This document shows positions 5,898 to 13,971 of a stretch of 20,733 nucleotides of DNA, piece after piece. The translations under genes and the position numbers were made by a program. The DNA comes from an uncultured Verrucomicrobiota bacterium (GTDB taxonomy: Bacteria; Verrucomicrobiota; Verrucomicrobiia; Opitutales; LL51): positions 1 through 20,733 of the forward strand of contig CAMWJR010000005.1 in NCBI GenBank assembly GCA_947174645.1, given 5' to 3'. Within the stretch, counting starts at the first letter, position 1; every line of letters starts with the position of its first letter. Below the pieces are notes generated by a model. The model was not told the origin of the DNA and did not search any database. It was given only the letters and a program-made list of their open reading frames with translations.

Positions 5898-8514
5898 GTT
5901 TGTATGCCGCGCTTCGTTGCTCGGTTTGCTTTGTTGTCCCCCCTCGCTCACAACTGTTTTTGGTGAGGATTTAGAAGAACCAACGGCACCGGTTGCCGAA
6001 AATACGACAGAAAGTTCCGAAGTAATCGCTCTCGATACGACTTCGTTGAAAGAGGTCTCTATCTCCAATGAATCGGAACCGTCAAAGATCGTTTCAGAAG
6101 AGAACACCGCAATTCTTGAGGACGAAAACTCAACAGAAAATTCCGAAGCGCTTTACCATAATAGCGTAGCTCAGGATGAAGCCGAAACTCCCGTCAACAG
6201 CCTCGGGACTTACGGGAAGCGCGAACAGTCGAAAAACTTCCCTGTCGCAAAAATCGAGATCCGCTCCGACGGAGCACTCGTTAAGGACGAAGCCTTTATC
6301 CGTTCCCATATCCGCTTTACCGAGGGAGAAGCCTTCGATCCCTTCGCTGCAAACGATGCGATCCACTCGCTTTACGCTGTAGGGATGTTCGACGATATCG
6401 AAATTACGGCGACGAAAAATAAGGATTTGTCGCTCAACGTCTTTGTCAACGTCAAGACGCGCCCGAGAATTGCCAACGTCAAATTTCCTTTTGAGAAAAT
6501 CGGTAAGAAGAAGGTGCGCAAGGAGCTTAAAACGGTCGCAGGTCACTACCTGAACCGTGCAAACCTTAATGAAGACGTCCTCATGATCTACCGGTACTAC
6601 CAGATGAACGGCTTCCCAAAACCGCAGGTCGATGCTCGTATCGAGCCGCTTGAGGACGGTCGCGTCGACGTTTGCTTCGATATCACACCAACAGATGCAA
6701 TCCGCATTGCCCGTGTCCAATTCTATAACTTTGGCGATATCGATACCGACCTTGTTCAAAAGAGTATGGCCCTGAAGCGCTGGGACCGGAACTTCTTTTC
6801 CTTCTTTACGAAAAAAGGTAACTTTGCGGACCTCTATCTCGATCACGATAAGGAAGTTCTTGTCAACGCAATGCGGGACGCTGGGTACCTCGATGGTAAG
6901 CTCACCCGCGCGGAATTTGTAACCGAAGGTGAGCAACGCGGATCCCTTGTCTTTGATGCCGATCTCGGAGAACGCTACTACGTCGGCGACATCAAACTAA
7001 CCGGTGCGACGCTCTATGATCCAGAAGTTCTTATGGAATGTGCGCACCTCAAAACCGGGGATGCGTTCGGTCAAGCCGCTGTCCGCCAAGCTGCGGAAAA
7101 TATCCAGGATTACTACCGCTCCCGAGGGTATGTTAACACGATCGTTGAGGCAGAAGAACACCCGACATTCCGCGATAATATTATCGACCTGGTGTTGGCG
7201 ATCCACGAATCCTCCCTCTATCACCTCAGCGCAATCACGATTAAGGGAAATTACAAGACCAAGGATAAGGTGCTGCTTCGCGAATTTACGCTCGAGCCCG
7301 GTGATACGTTTAATTACACCGCGATGCAAATCGGTGAGATGCGCCTCCATAATACGGGGTATTTCAAAAAGGTCGACGTCAGTGCCGCTGATAGCGATAA
7401 TCCACATGAGAAAGGCATCGAAATTAATGTTGAAGAAGCCGATACGGGTAAAATTAGCGGTGGTATCGCGGTCAGTGCGCGAAAGAGCCAAGTCGTTTTC
7501 ATCTCGTTGGAGCAATCGAACTTCGATCTTTTCGGCCCTCATTTCCAAGGTGGCGGACAAAAACTCTTCACTAAACTTCAGCTTGGTACCCGTGAAAACG
7601 AGGCCGTGTTCTCATTTGAAGAACCCTACCTTTTCGACAAAGAGCTCGCATTCGGAACGGAAGTCACCGGCGGTAAGACAAAATATCGCAAAGACGACTC
7701 AAACTTTAGTGGATCGACCTACGATGAGAATTACTTCGAATTCGAGCCCTACTTCCGTAAACGGCTTTTCGACCCGTGGATTGGGCGTTTGGCATACAGC
7801 TTCAAAGTTTCCAAAATCACGAGCTTAGGCGATGCTGCCGTTCAGCCCCTTAAAGATGAGGCGGCACAGGGACGTCGGACGGCGTCAGGACTCAAATTCT
7901 CGATCTACCGCGATTCACGCGATGATTTACTCTTCCCTCGCACGGGATCGCGTGTCGAGTTCCAAACCCATTTTTATGGCCTCGGTGGGCGTACGAAATT
8001 TACTCGCCTCGAAGCAACGGCAACCCAGTACTTTTGGGTATCAGAAAAATACGACCACACGCTTGCATTTACCGGAAGCGTCGGGAGCGTTATCCCTTTT
8101 CACCACCGGCAAACACCCTACTCTGAACGGTACTTTCTCGGTGGCCAGTCGATGATGCGTGGCTTTGAAGGTCGCCAGATCTCCCCCAAAGAAGAATCTT
8201 TTGCATCCAAAGATGGCAAAAAAGAAACCCTCTACGGAGATCCTGTCGGCGGTAACTCTTTTTGCTACGGCGCTGCAGAGTACACCTTCGCGCTCTTTGA
8301 ACCTTTCTTTGGCGCAGCATTTATCGAAGCTGGTTCGGCAAACGAAAAGAAGTTCGATAATTTTAAGAACATCAACGTCGACTGGGGTTTAGGTTTACGG
8401 ATCTTTATCGGCAAGATGCCACTCCGCCTTGATTGGGGCTTCCCGATCCACTGTGGACGCGGAACAAAAAAAGACGGCGTCCAGTTTAATTTCTCATTCG
8501 GCGCCTCGTTCTAA
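5887..8514 (+). CDS. bamA: Outer membrane protein assembly factor BamA (Omp85)
   Basis: Core of the BAM complex that folds and inserts beta-barrel proteins into the outer membrane. The 875-aa product starts with a signal peptide (about 1-26), then an unusual acidic Glu/Ser/Thr-rich segment (about 27-110), then tandem POTRA domains from about 118 (first: VAKIEIRSDG...LYAVGMFDDIEI) to about 490, then the 16-strand barrel ending in aromatic FNFSFGASF. The conserved lumen loop L6 motif is present as MRGFEGR (R758-G-F760), and LLFPRTGSRVEF is a typical Omp85 barrel motif. The start could be ATG 5887 or an in-frame TTG at 5878; both overlap the dnaB 3' end. The upstream neighbour dnaB is functionally unrelated; the downstream neighbour is not the skp/ompH gene often found after bamA. 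Confidence 0.95.
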   Translation: MPSKFVCRASLLGLLCCPPSLTTVFGEDLEEPTAPVAENTTESSEVIALDTTSLKEVSISNESEPSKIVSEENTAILEDENSTENSEALYHNSVAQDEAETPVNSLGTYGKREQSKNFPVAKIEIRSDGALVKDEAFIRSHIRFTEGEAFDPFAANDAIHSLYAVGMFDDIEITATKNKDLSLNVFVNVKTRPRIANVKFPFEKIGKKKVRKELKTVAGHYLNRANLNEDVLMIYRYYQMNGFPKPQVDARIEPLEDGRVDVCFDITPTDAIRIARVQFYNFGDIDTDLVQKSMALKRWDRNFFSFFTKKGNFADLYLDHDKEVLVNAMRDAGYLDGKLTRAEFVTEGEQRGSLVFDADLGERYYVGDIKLTGATLYDPEVLMECAHLKTGDAFGQAAVRQAAENIQDYYRSRGYVNTIVEAEEHPTFRDNIIDLVLAIHESSLYHLSAITIKGNYKTKDKVLLREFTLEPGDTFNYTAMQIGEMRLHNTGYFKKVDVSAADSDNPHEKGIEINVEEADTGKISGGIAVSARKSQVVFISLEQSNFDLFGPHFQGGGQKLFTKLQLGTRENEAVFSFEEPYLFDKELAFGTEVTGGKTKYRKDDSNFSGSTYDENYFEFEPYFRKRLFDPWIGRLAYSFKVSKITSLGDAAVQPLKDEAAQGRRTASGLKFSIYRDSRDDLLFPRTGSRVEFQTHFYGLGGRTKFTRLEATATQYFWVSEKYDHTLAFTGSVGSVIPFHHRQTPYSERYFLGGQSMMRGFEGRQISPKEESFASKDGKKETLYGDPVGGNSFCYGAAEYTFALFEPFFGAAFIEAGSANEKKFDNFKNINVDWGLGLRIFIGKMPLRLDWGFPIHCGRGTKKDGVQFNFSFGASF

Positions 8515-8545
8515 AAGTTTTTGATTAATTTTTTATTTTTTAAGC

Positions 8546-8595
8546 TTGACCTCCTCGGGTGGAAAAAATACCTTCCACTTCAGGAAGGAGAGGGT
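8546..8595 (+). promoter_or_regulatory. Leader hairpin that could mask the next gene's ribosome-binding site
   Basis: GTGGAA (8559-8564) pairs with TTCCAC (8573-8578) over an eight-base loop, and outside it CTCCT (8551-8555) can pair with AGGAG (8586-8590), which is the Shine-Dalgarno of the gene starting at 8596. The nested arrangement would hide the ribosome-binding site. It follows T-rich sequence after the bamA stop. The pairing is seen in the sequence; a regulatory role is inference. Confidence 0.4.
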
Positions 8596-9255
8596 ATGGT
8601 TTCTAAGCTTATTCGGGATATCGTTGTTAGTCTTCTTTTCGTCGGTGTTTTTTTTGGAACATCGGCTCTAGCATCCTCAAGGTCTCCAAGGAATAGCGGA
8701 AGGTTCAGGGCGCCATCGGGTTCCCGGAGAGAAATACGAAGAACTGCTAGTCAGGGAAACACCCCGTCGTTATTACAGAACAAAAAGATCGGCGAAGAAG
8801 TTGAACATAATCTCGCTAATACGCTGAGACGATTGGTCGCCGATGCTAGCTGGGATGATGTTAAAGAATTTCTCGGTTTTGTTCAAAGTCATGGGTTAGA
8901 TCGTACAGAAACTACTGTTCCCAAGATTTTAAGAGATGTTTGCAGCCCGGGTATTTCGGAATTCCAACAATGCAAGCTGCTCACAAAGGCCTTCCGTAGC
9001 GAGCCTGTTCATGTCAATGTTATTCGCGCATTGCTCGACAATGGCGAAGCTTTAAATGGTTCTAATCCGGAGATTTTCGGAGCTGCAAAAGGAATTTTTC
9101 TTCAACTACCTCTCGAGCGACAAAGTAGGATTTTTCGTAGCTATGAGAAGTTTGAGGATTGTAAAACATTCTTCTCCGCAGTCACACCAGATACCGATAC
9201 CCCGCCAATTTATCAAATGCGGGCGCCGAAAATCGCTGCACTCGGAGATATGTAA
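8596..9255 (+). CDS. Secreted protein of unknown function (219 aa)
   Basis: I do not recognise a family. ATG 8596 is preceded by the good ribosome-binding site AAGGAGAGGG. The first 26 residues form a signal peptide (positive VSKLIR, hydrophobic VVSLLFVGVFFG, cleavage after SALA). The mature protein begins with a basic low-complexity linker rich in Arg, Ser and Pro (about 27-60), followed by a mostly alpha-helical domain with repeated Leu/Val/Phe heptad-like spacing (LANTLRRLVADASWDDVKEFLGFV, VNVIRALLDNGEAL) and only three Cys. It lies 81 bases after bamA and may be cotranscribed with it; periplasmic or outer-membrane-associated location is likely. It is not Skp/OmpH-like. A terminator follows it. 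Confidence 0.8.
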   Translation: MVSKLIRDIVVSLLFVGVFFGTSALASSRSPRNSGRFRAPSGSRREIRRTASQGNTPSLLQNKKIGEEVEHNLANTLRRLVADASWDDVKEFLGFVQSHGLDRTETTVPKILRDVCSPGISEFQQCKLLTKAFRSEPVHVNVIRALLDNGEALNGSNPEIFGAAKGIFLQLPLERQSRIFRSYEKFEDCKTFFSAVTPDTDTPPIYQMRAPKIAALGDM

Positions 9256-9306
9256 TTTCTAGGTTTCTTTTTCATATTTTTTCTTTTTCGTATCAAAAAG
9301 CTAGGT

Positions 9307-9333
9307 GGCAGAGGAGCAATCTTCTGCCTTTAT
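9307..9333 (+). terminator. Intrinsic terminator with GCAA tetraloop, between convergent genes
   Basis: GGCAGAGGA (9307-9315) pairs with TCTTCTGCC (9320-9328): nine pairs with one G-U, closed by the stable GNRA-type loop GCAA and followed by TTTAT. It serves the + strand gene ending at 9255; on the - strand it lies past the ftsI stop and may help terminate that transcript too. Confidence 0.75.
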
Positions 9334-9337
9334 CATT

Positions 9338-11044
9338 TCAATCGTTCAGCAAATCGCGGCGCAGAAGCCAGCGCGCAACATCGCAAAAGATCGGGAACGC
9401 GACCTTAGAGCCATAGGCCGTCGATCCTGAAGCCAACCGCGCGTCGTCGATAACCACTGTTACCAAGTACTTTGGAGCCTCTGCAGGAAAGAAACCCGAG
9501 CAAGAAGAAATGTGGTGCGACTGCGAATACGCGCCATGAACCAATTTCTGCGTCGTCCCGGTCTTATACGCCAATCGCACACCATCGATCTCCGAAGGCT
9601 TCGCATCAGGGTGGTAGAGAATATCCCGCAGTTGGCGGACCGTATCCGATGTTAGCACGCTACGACGGACGCGTGGATCCGTCTTAATAACAATCTCTCC
9701 TTTCGAGTTTAAAACCTTCTGAACAATCTGCGGCGATAAGAGATATCCCCCACTGGCAATGACCCCCATCGCACAATGGACCTGAAGGGCCGTTGCACTC
9801 ACTGCATGCCCCATAGGTAAGCGCGTGATTGTGAGGCCGTCCCAATGCTTTGGGCTACGGAGAATCCCCGCTACCTCGCCGTCGAAACCGTAGCCTGTCT
9901 TTTCGCCAAAACCAAAGGCTCGTGCGGCATCATAGAGTGCATTGGCGCCGAGACGAATACCGATCTGTGCCGCCCCACGGTTACTGGATTTTCGCAGCAC
10001 ATCGATAGCGCTGAGCTTACCCAAAGCGGTATGGTCTTTTGGTAACGTATAAGTCTTGCCCTGCCAGGTAAAGTTCGCGGAGCTACAATCAAACTCATCG
10101 TACAGCGAAATCACCCGATCCTGGAGCGCCACGCTAAAGGGTACAATTTTAAACACTGACCCTGGCTCATAGGTGTCCGTCACCGCGCAGTTGCGGAGGT
10201 TCGCAACGTCTGCTTTCATGTAGTGTTCTCCCTCAAAGGTCGGGTAATTGCACATTACCAAAAGGTCGCCATTACTGGGATCGCTGACGAGGACTGTACC
10301 GCGTTGCGCGTGGAATCTCTCGACCGCCTCTGACAATATACGTTCTATGGCGCTATGAAACCGGATATCGATCGTTAACTGAATATCCGAGCCATGCTGA
10401 GGTAAGACGTCGATTTCGCGAAATAACGGCAGCTCCTGGCGCCGGCCATCGCGCTTTGACTCCATCCCACCGTCCTGTCCGTGCAGAAAAGGATCCATGA
10501 AGGCCTCGATGCCGCTCACAGCTATCCCCTCCTTGTTGACGAAACCTATGACATGACTCGCAAGCGCACCGTTGGGGTAGTAACGTTGCGCCGAGGTGAT
10601 GCCGTAAATGCCCTTGATTTTGAGCGCTAGCACCTGTTCGTACGCATCGAGTTCTGTCAGTTCCGTGATCTTTTTCCAACGGATATGACGTACCTTATTG
10701 TCGACGATTCGAGATTCACGTGTCCAAAATTTTTTGAGATCTTCCTCAGGAATTTTTAAAATCTCAGAAAGTTGTGGTAATTTGGCAAAATCTTGTGTTT
10801 CGGCCGCATAGGGATCGATGCCGAGGTCAATTTTAGGGACCATCATCGCTAAAACCGTACCATTGCGATCAAGGATACGGCCTCGCGACGCCCGACGGAC
10901 CTCCCGAACCCGACGCGCCGATTCGAGGTAGCCCTGGTAATACGCTCGATCTAGGTACGCCAACTGGATAATCCGATACGATAGCCCCGCGAAAAGCCCT
11001 GCCGAAAGGAGGACGAGCACCAGCAATCGCAAAAAGGCCTTCAC
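9338..11044 (-). CDS. ftsI: Peptidoglycan transpeptidase, FtsI/PBP3 type
   Basis: A class B penicillin-binding protein that cross-links septal peptidoglycan in the periplasm. The 568-aa product has one N-terminal transmembrane anchor (about 5-27), the class B dimerisation domain with RGRILDRNGTVLA (54-66), and a transpeptidase domain with all three active-site motifs: S296-V-F-K299 in EPGSVFK, S353-S-N355 in SSNRG, and K494-T-G in YKTGTTQK. No PASTA domain is present. The start is a GTG with AGGAG directly adjacent, closer than ideal; a stop lies eight codons upstream, and no other start preserves the anchor. It is not in the usual mraW-ftsL-ftsI-murE cluster; its upstream neighbour on the same strand is a HAD protein. 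A SpoVD-like or other monofunctional role cannot be excluded. Confidence 0.9.
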   Translation of the reverse strand: MKAFLRLLVLVLLSAGLFAGLSYRIIQLAYLDRAYYQGYLESARRVREVRRASRGRILDRNGTVLAMMVPKIDLGIDPYAAETQDFAKLPQLSEILKIPEEDLKKFWTRESRIVDNKVRHIRWKKITELTELDAYEQVLALKIKGIYGITSAQRYYPNGALASHVIGFVNKEGIAVSGIEAFMDPFLHGQDGGMESKRDGRRQELPLFREIDVLPQHGSDIQLTIDIRFHSAIERILSEAVERFHAQRGTVLVSDPSNGDLLVMCNYPTFEGEHYMKADVANLRNCAVTDTYEPGSVFKIVPFSVALQDRVISLYDEFDCSSANFTWQGKTYTLPKDHTALGKLSAIDVLRKSSNRGAAQIGIRLGANALYDAARAFGFGEKTGYGFDGEVAGILRSPKHWDGLTITRLPMGHAVSATALQVHCAMGVIASGGYLLSPQIVQKVLNSKGEIVIKTDPRVRRSVLTSDTVRQLRDILYHPDAKPSEIDGVRLAYKTGTTQKLVHGAYSQSHHISSCSGFFPAEAPKYLVTVVIDDARLASGSTAYGSKVAFPIFCDVARWLLRRDLLND

Positions 11045-11095
11045 TCCTGCAACCCTAGCGAGTTTCTAGCAAATTTCGATGTAATTATCGGCAAA

Positions 11096-12160
11096 TTAAT
11101 GTAAATGTTCGGGAGGCTTCCCGGGATTATCTTCGGCCGCGCGGCACTCCTCATCGACGATCCGCTGCGCGATTTTCTTGAGATGCATACGGAGCCAACG
11201 CGTTGTCGATGAACCCTCTCGGTAATCCGCCGGGCCATAGGCGTCGATCCGACCTGCCGCCAACATCCGGTCATTCTGCTCGAATTCTCGCTCGTCTTCG
11301 GGGTTGTAGACCGCAAACGCCTTACCTCCATGTCCCCGAATTACCGAAAATGCCGGGACATCACTCGGACCATCTGCAATGTAGATCATGTTTTGGAATG
11401 GTATGCGGCGGACATCGCTTTCGATCACGGCATTGACGTCGATGGCGCGGTTCTTGTTGCAGCCCTTATTAATCTCGAACAAACACCTTGTCTTTTGCGT
11501 ATGATCGACGACACATGCAATCTGTCGAATAACCTTCTTATCCCCCTCTTGCAATTCTACAGTGGCTTCAGGTGGATCATCCGCCAAAAACTCTTCAAGA
11601 TTTTCAACCGAATTATAAGCCTTAGACACACCCGATGAAGAATCTACTAACTCCGTTGCAATCGATCCAAATTGGAATTTTTCCGCAAGCGCATCGATTT
11701 CTCCCTCAAGGAACTCACTCGCAAAAATCGCTTCCATATGCAGCGCAACCTGACTACCTCGGATAATTTCAATATGTCCGCTACTGACGACATAATGCTC
11801 TAACGAAATGCTGTAAGACCGGAAACATGGATCTTGCTCGACGTCATTCCGTAAAAGCGAAAAGATCTCCGGTACTCCCGGAAAGTACGTCAACTGTTGG
11901 CCATATTCTTTGAGGTGCGACTTCGATAATCCTGGTAAGCGACCTTGCTGGACCAACGCGAGGACAAAATTCAAGTACGCCAGCGTCCCCGAGAGATAAA
12001 CTCCTCGACGCTGCATGCGATCCGTAAACTGATTAATCGTCTGCCAGAAAAATCGCTCGTCGATCCCGTATTCTGCAAACATCGGAACCTGCATATTTCC
12101 CGGAATCAACGTCCGATCAAAATCCCAAACACACGCAATAATATGACTGCGCTCTCCCAT
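11096..12160 (-). CDS. HAD-superfamily phosphatase-like protein
   Basis: A 354-aa cytoplasmic protein with the haloacid dehalogenase signature: motif I as DFDRT (nucleophile D13, acid/base D15), motif II as VVSSG (S126/S127), a lysine candidate for motif III near K232, and motif IV as ADGPSD (D263, D267). A long helical cap (about 20-95) separates motif I from motif II, and a further insert of about 100 residues sits between motif II and motif IV. The substrate cannot be told from sequence; phosphate-ester hydrolysis is the family expectation. It starts 14 bases after the lipoprotein gene stop and lies 51 bases before ftsI, so the three could share a transcript. No Shine-Dalgarno is visible before the ATG. 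Confidence 0.8.
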   Translation of the reverse strand: MGERSHIIACVWDFDRTLIPGNMQVPMFAEYGIDERFFWQTINQFTDRMQRRGVYLSGTLAYLNFVLALVQQGRLPGLSKSHLKEYGQQLTYFPGVPEIFSLLRNDVEQDPCFRSYSISLEHYVVSSGHIEIIRGSQVALHMEAIFASEFLEGEIDALAEKFQFGSIATELVDSSSGVSKAYNSVENLEEFLADDPPEATVELQEGDKKVIRQIACVVDHTQKTRCLFEINKGCNKNRAIDVNAVIESDVRRIPFQNMIYIADGPSDVPAFSVIRGHGGKAFAVYNPEDEREFEQNDRMLAAGRIDAYGPADYREGSSTTRWLRMHLKKIAQRIVDEECRAAEDNPGKPPEHLH

Positions 12161-12174
12161 AATCGTTTAAAACA

Positions 12175-12726
12175 TTAATGGGCATAGGTCCTTCGAGAGG
12201 TATACTCCTGCACTTGCGGAGGTTCTTGGTAACGCGTTGACCGAAATTCTGTGCTATAGACGCCTTCCTTTTTCAATTCAACTTCGCGTTGCCGCCGCTC
12301 TGCTTCGGCCTGATCCGCTTTCGCCTTGGCAAGCTCCCCTTTTAAACGGGCCTCCTCGGCTTCAAACTTAAGCTGTTGGAGTCGTTTTTCCTGATCGATA
12401 CTCTCTTGGAGACTACTCTGACTCCCATGATTCCGCAAATACTCATTCTCGCGCTGGTAGTATCGGGCTTCTTCCTCGGCTTGTGCAGCACGATTTTTGG
12501 CCTCGGTCTGTTTACGCCCAATCGAGTGCCCAACTGCACCACCACCGAGTCCGCCTAAAACACCGCCCAATGCAGCACCACCACGACCTCCAACCGCATG
12601 ACCTAAAAGCGCTCCGGTTGCAACCCCAACACCAGCACCGCCCAGCGTCGACTCCGTCGAATCACATCCCCCTAGTAATGTCATAAACGCCAAAATGACG
12701 CCCGTTTTCAGAAAAGGAAACTCCAT
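12175..12726 (-). CDS. Glycine-zipper lipoprotein with coiled-coil tail
   Basis: A 183-aa predicted lipoprotein. Residues 1-20 are a type II signal peptide ending in the lipobox LLGGC (acylated C21). Residues about 28-64 form a glycine zipper with GxxxG spacing, and about 65-150 are a charged Ala/Glu/Lys/Gln coiled coil; the tail is Tyr/Arg-rich. Glycine zippers of this kind occur in envelope-associated proteins that insert into or span membranes; exact function is unknown. I chose the ATG at 12726 because the lipobox then falls at the right distance; the frame is open upstream to 13005, but that overlaps rnhC. It is probably expressed with the HAD gene downstream. Confidence 0.8.
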   Translation of the reverse strand: MEFPFLKTGVILAFMTLLGGCDSTESTLGGAGVGVATGALLGHAVGGRGGAALGGVLGGLGGGAVGHSIGRKQTEAKNRAAQAEEEARYYQRENEYLRNHGSQSSLQESIDQEKRLQQLKFEAEEARLKGELAKAKADQAEAERRQREVELKKEGVYSTEFRSTRYQEPPQVQEYTSRRTYAH

Positions 12727-12769
12727 AACTGACCGCTCAGAGTAGCAAAGTATTGAGCAAAAGTAAAGC

Positions 12770-12795
12770 AAAAAACGCCTTTCCGTGCAGTTTTT
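12770..12795 (-). terminator. Possible terminator after rnhC
   Basis: Read on the - strand, AAAAAC-t-GC pairs with GC-GTTTTT across the loop ACGGAAAG (one bulged base), and the right arm is itself a T-run. It overlaps the rnhC stop codon and would separate rnhC from the lipoprotein gene. The stem is AT-rich, so strength is uncertain. Confidence 0.45.
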
Positions 12796-13726
12796 AGGCT
12801 TGTATCCCACAAATCTCCCCAAAAGTCTTGAAGTGCGTCTTGCAAAACCGGGCAAGCCCTTCCGTTCCGGAATGCTCCCATATTTTTTGTCCCTGCTGTT
12901 TGACACGACTGCTAGCTCCTTTGAGTAGTGGCTCTCCCGCCGCTTCAGATAATGCCTCCATCTGCCGCAAATAAGCTGCACGGGCGACAATCGAAGCCGC
13001 AGCAACCACCGGATCCCGCTCTGCCCGCGTCTCCATCGCCAGATGAAATTCCGGAAAATCTTTGCGAATCATCGTCTGTACGATTGGCTGCTTCGAGAAC
13101 TGATCCAATAACCCCGTTGTTACATAACGCCGTTGGAGCGCATTCTTTAAAGCACAACGGTGAAGCCATCCCAAGAGCCGGTTCAAGTTGCGGCCAAAAC
13201 GCACATACAGGGCATTGTACTTTTCCATCGACAGCGACATCACCTCGACAACCACCCCCGCCGTGGCCCGGATTTTGTCCGCTAACGCGAGCACCGCTTT
13301 ATCGCTGGTAATCCGCTTGCTATCCCGTACGCCCATCGCTTGAAATGCGCGAACCGCGTTATCGCCGGCAATTACACATGCCGCAACCACTGGACCGAAA
13401 AAATCCCCCTTCCCGCTCTCGTCTAGACCCGCATGCGGTAAAAACCACTCCGGATGGTAAACTTCTTCGTTGCCTTGGAGCGGCGCCAATGTCACCTGAG
13501 GTTCGATTGTAAACGTCACAAAATCCGAAGCCCCCTTCCCTTGTAAGACGAGTTTTCCGGACTGGTATTGTACGAGACTGAAATCTGAAGCCCGAAAGGC
13601 AAACTGCGCGTATGGAACCGCGTACAATTCAAAATCCCGTTTTCGGCAAATTGCTTGTAACTGTTGTGCCTGAGATTCGTTAAGCGTTAACACGATACAT
13701 GTTGGTGTTTTCCCCGAAATACTCAT
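12794..13726 (-). CDS. rnhC: Ribonuclease HIII
   Basis: Cleaves the RNA strand of RNA-DNA hybrids, removing primers and R-loops. The 310-aa product has the N-terminal substrate-binding (TBP-like) region of RNase HIII (about 1-90) and the catalytic core beginning GLDESGKGDFFGP (101-111). Catalytic residues by spacing against Bacillus-type RNase HIII are D102, E103, D135 (VRDSK) and D208 (LLDQF); RAERDPVVAAASIVAR follows. The GKGDFFGP block distinguishes HIII from HII. It reads away from the DnaA-box cluster immediately upstream, so its promoter lies within or beside the proposed origin. Confidence 0.95.
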   Translation of the reverse strand: MSISGKTPTCIVLTLNESQAQQLQAICRKRDFELYAVPYAQFAFRASDFSLVQYQSGKLVLQGKGASDFVTFTIEPQVTLAPLQGNEEVYHPEWFLPHAGLDESGKGDFFGPVVAACVIAGDNAVRAFQAMGVRDSKRITSDKAVLALADKIRATAGVVVEVMSLSMEKYNALYVRFGRNLNRLLGWLHRCALKNALQRRYVTTGLLDQFSKQPIVQTMIRKDFPEFHLAMETRAERDPVVAAASIVARAAYLRQMEALSEAAGEPLLKGASSRVKQQGQKIWEHSGTEGLARFCKTHFKTFGEICGIQA

Positions 13727-13774
13727 AGGAGCATCAAACGATCTCCACGCTGTTCCGCAAGGTCCCGCTCTCTT

Positions 13775-13800
13775 CTAATAATAATTTTATTTTATAAATT
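13775..13800. other. AT-rich tract, candidate DNA unwinding element
   Basis: Twenty-five of 26 bases are A or T. It lies 18 bases left of the first DnaA box, separated from it by GTCGTATTAGTAGGAGG-type sequence. Read 3' to 5' from the box, the + strand gives GGAGG then GAT-GAT-TAT, resembling the GC-rich spacer plus DnaA-trio (3'-GAT-5') layout of bacterial unwinding systems. Confidence 0.55.
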
Positions 13801-13938
13801 CGTCGTATTAGTAGGAGGTGTGAATATGTGAATAACTGTTTAAAATTGGCACAAATTCAGGCGTTTTTAACGGCAAAAATGTGAATAACTCGGTGTATAA
13901 AATGGGAAAAAATGTGGATAAATCGCCTTAAAATGGCC

Positions 13939-13971
13939 TTATTCACGGGTTGTTCGCAGGTTGTTCCCAAG
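13939..13971 (+). repeat. Three DnaA-box-like units in 11-bp tandem steps
   Basis: TTATTCACGGG, TTGTTCGCAGG and TTGTTCCCAAG start at 13939, 13950 and 13961, exactly 11 bases apart. The first is one mismatch from TTATTCACA and the other two are progressively degenerate. One helical turn per unit would place DnaA monomers on one face of the DNA. Confidence 0.7.

Noticed and set aside
6130..7828. Long open frames of 268 aa (- strand) and 274 aa (+ strand, other frame) inside bamA
   Set aside because: They lie wholly within a confidently identified BamA, have no recognisable domains or ribosome-binding sites, and are expected by-products of its codon bias.
10712..10727. TTCACGTGTC in ftsI as a possible parS half-site
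   Set aside because: The left arm resembles parS but the right arm does not, so there is no palindrome.
11041..11331. 96-aa - strand frame upstream of ftsI as a possible ftsL
   Set aside because: It overlaps the HAD gene in another frame, has no transmembrane segment and is Arg/Ser-rich in the way of a shadow frame.
13846..13861. TTGGCAC near the DnaA boxes as a sigma-54 promoter
   Set aside because: TGGCAC is not followed by TTGC at the required spacing.
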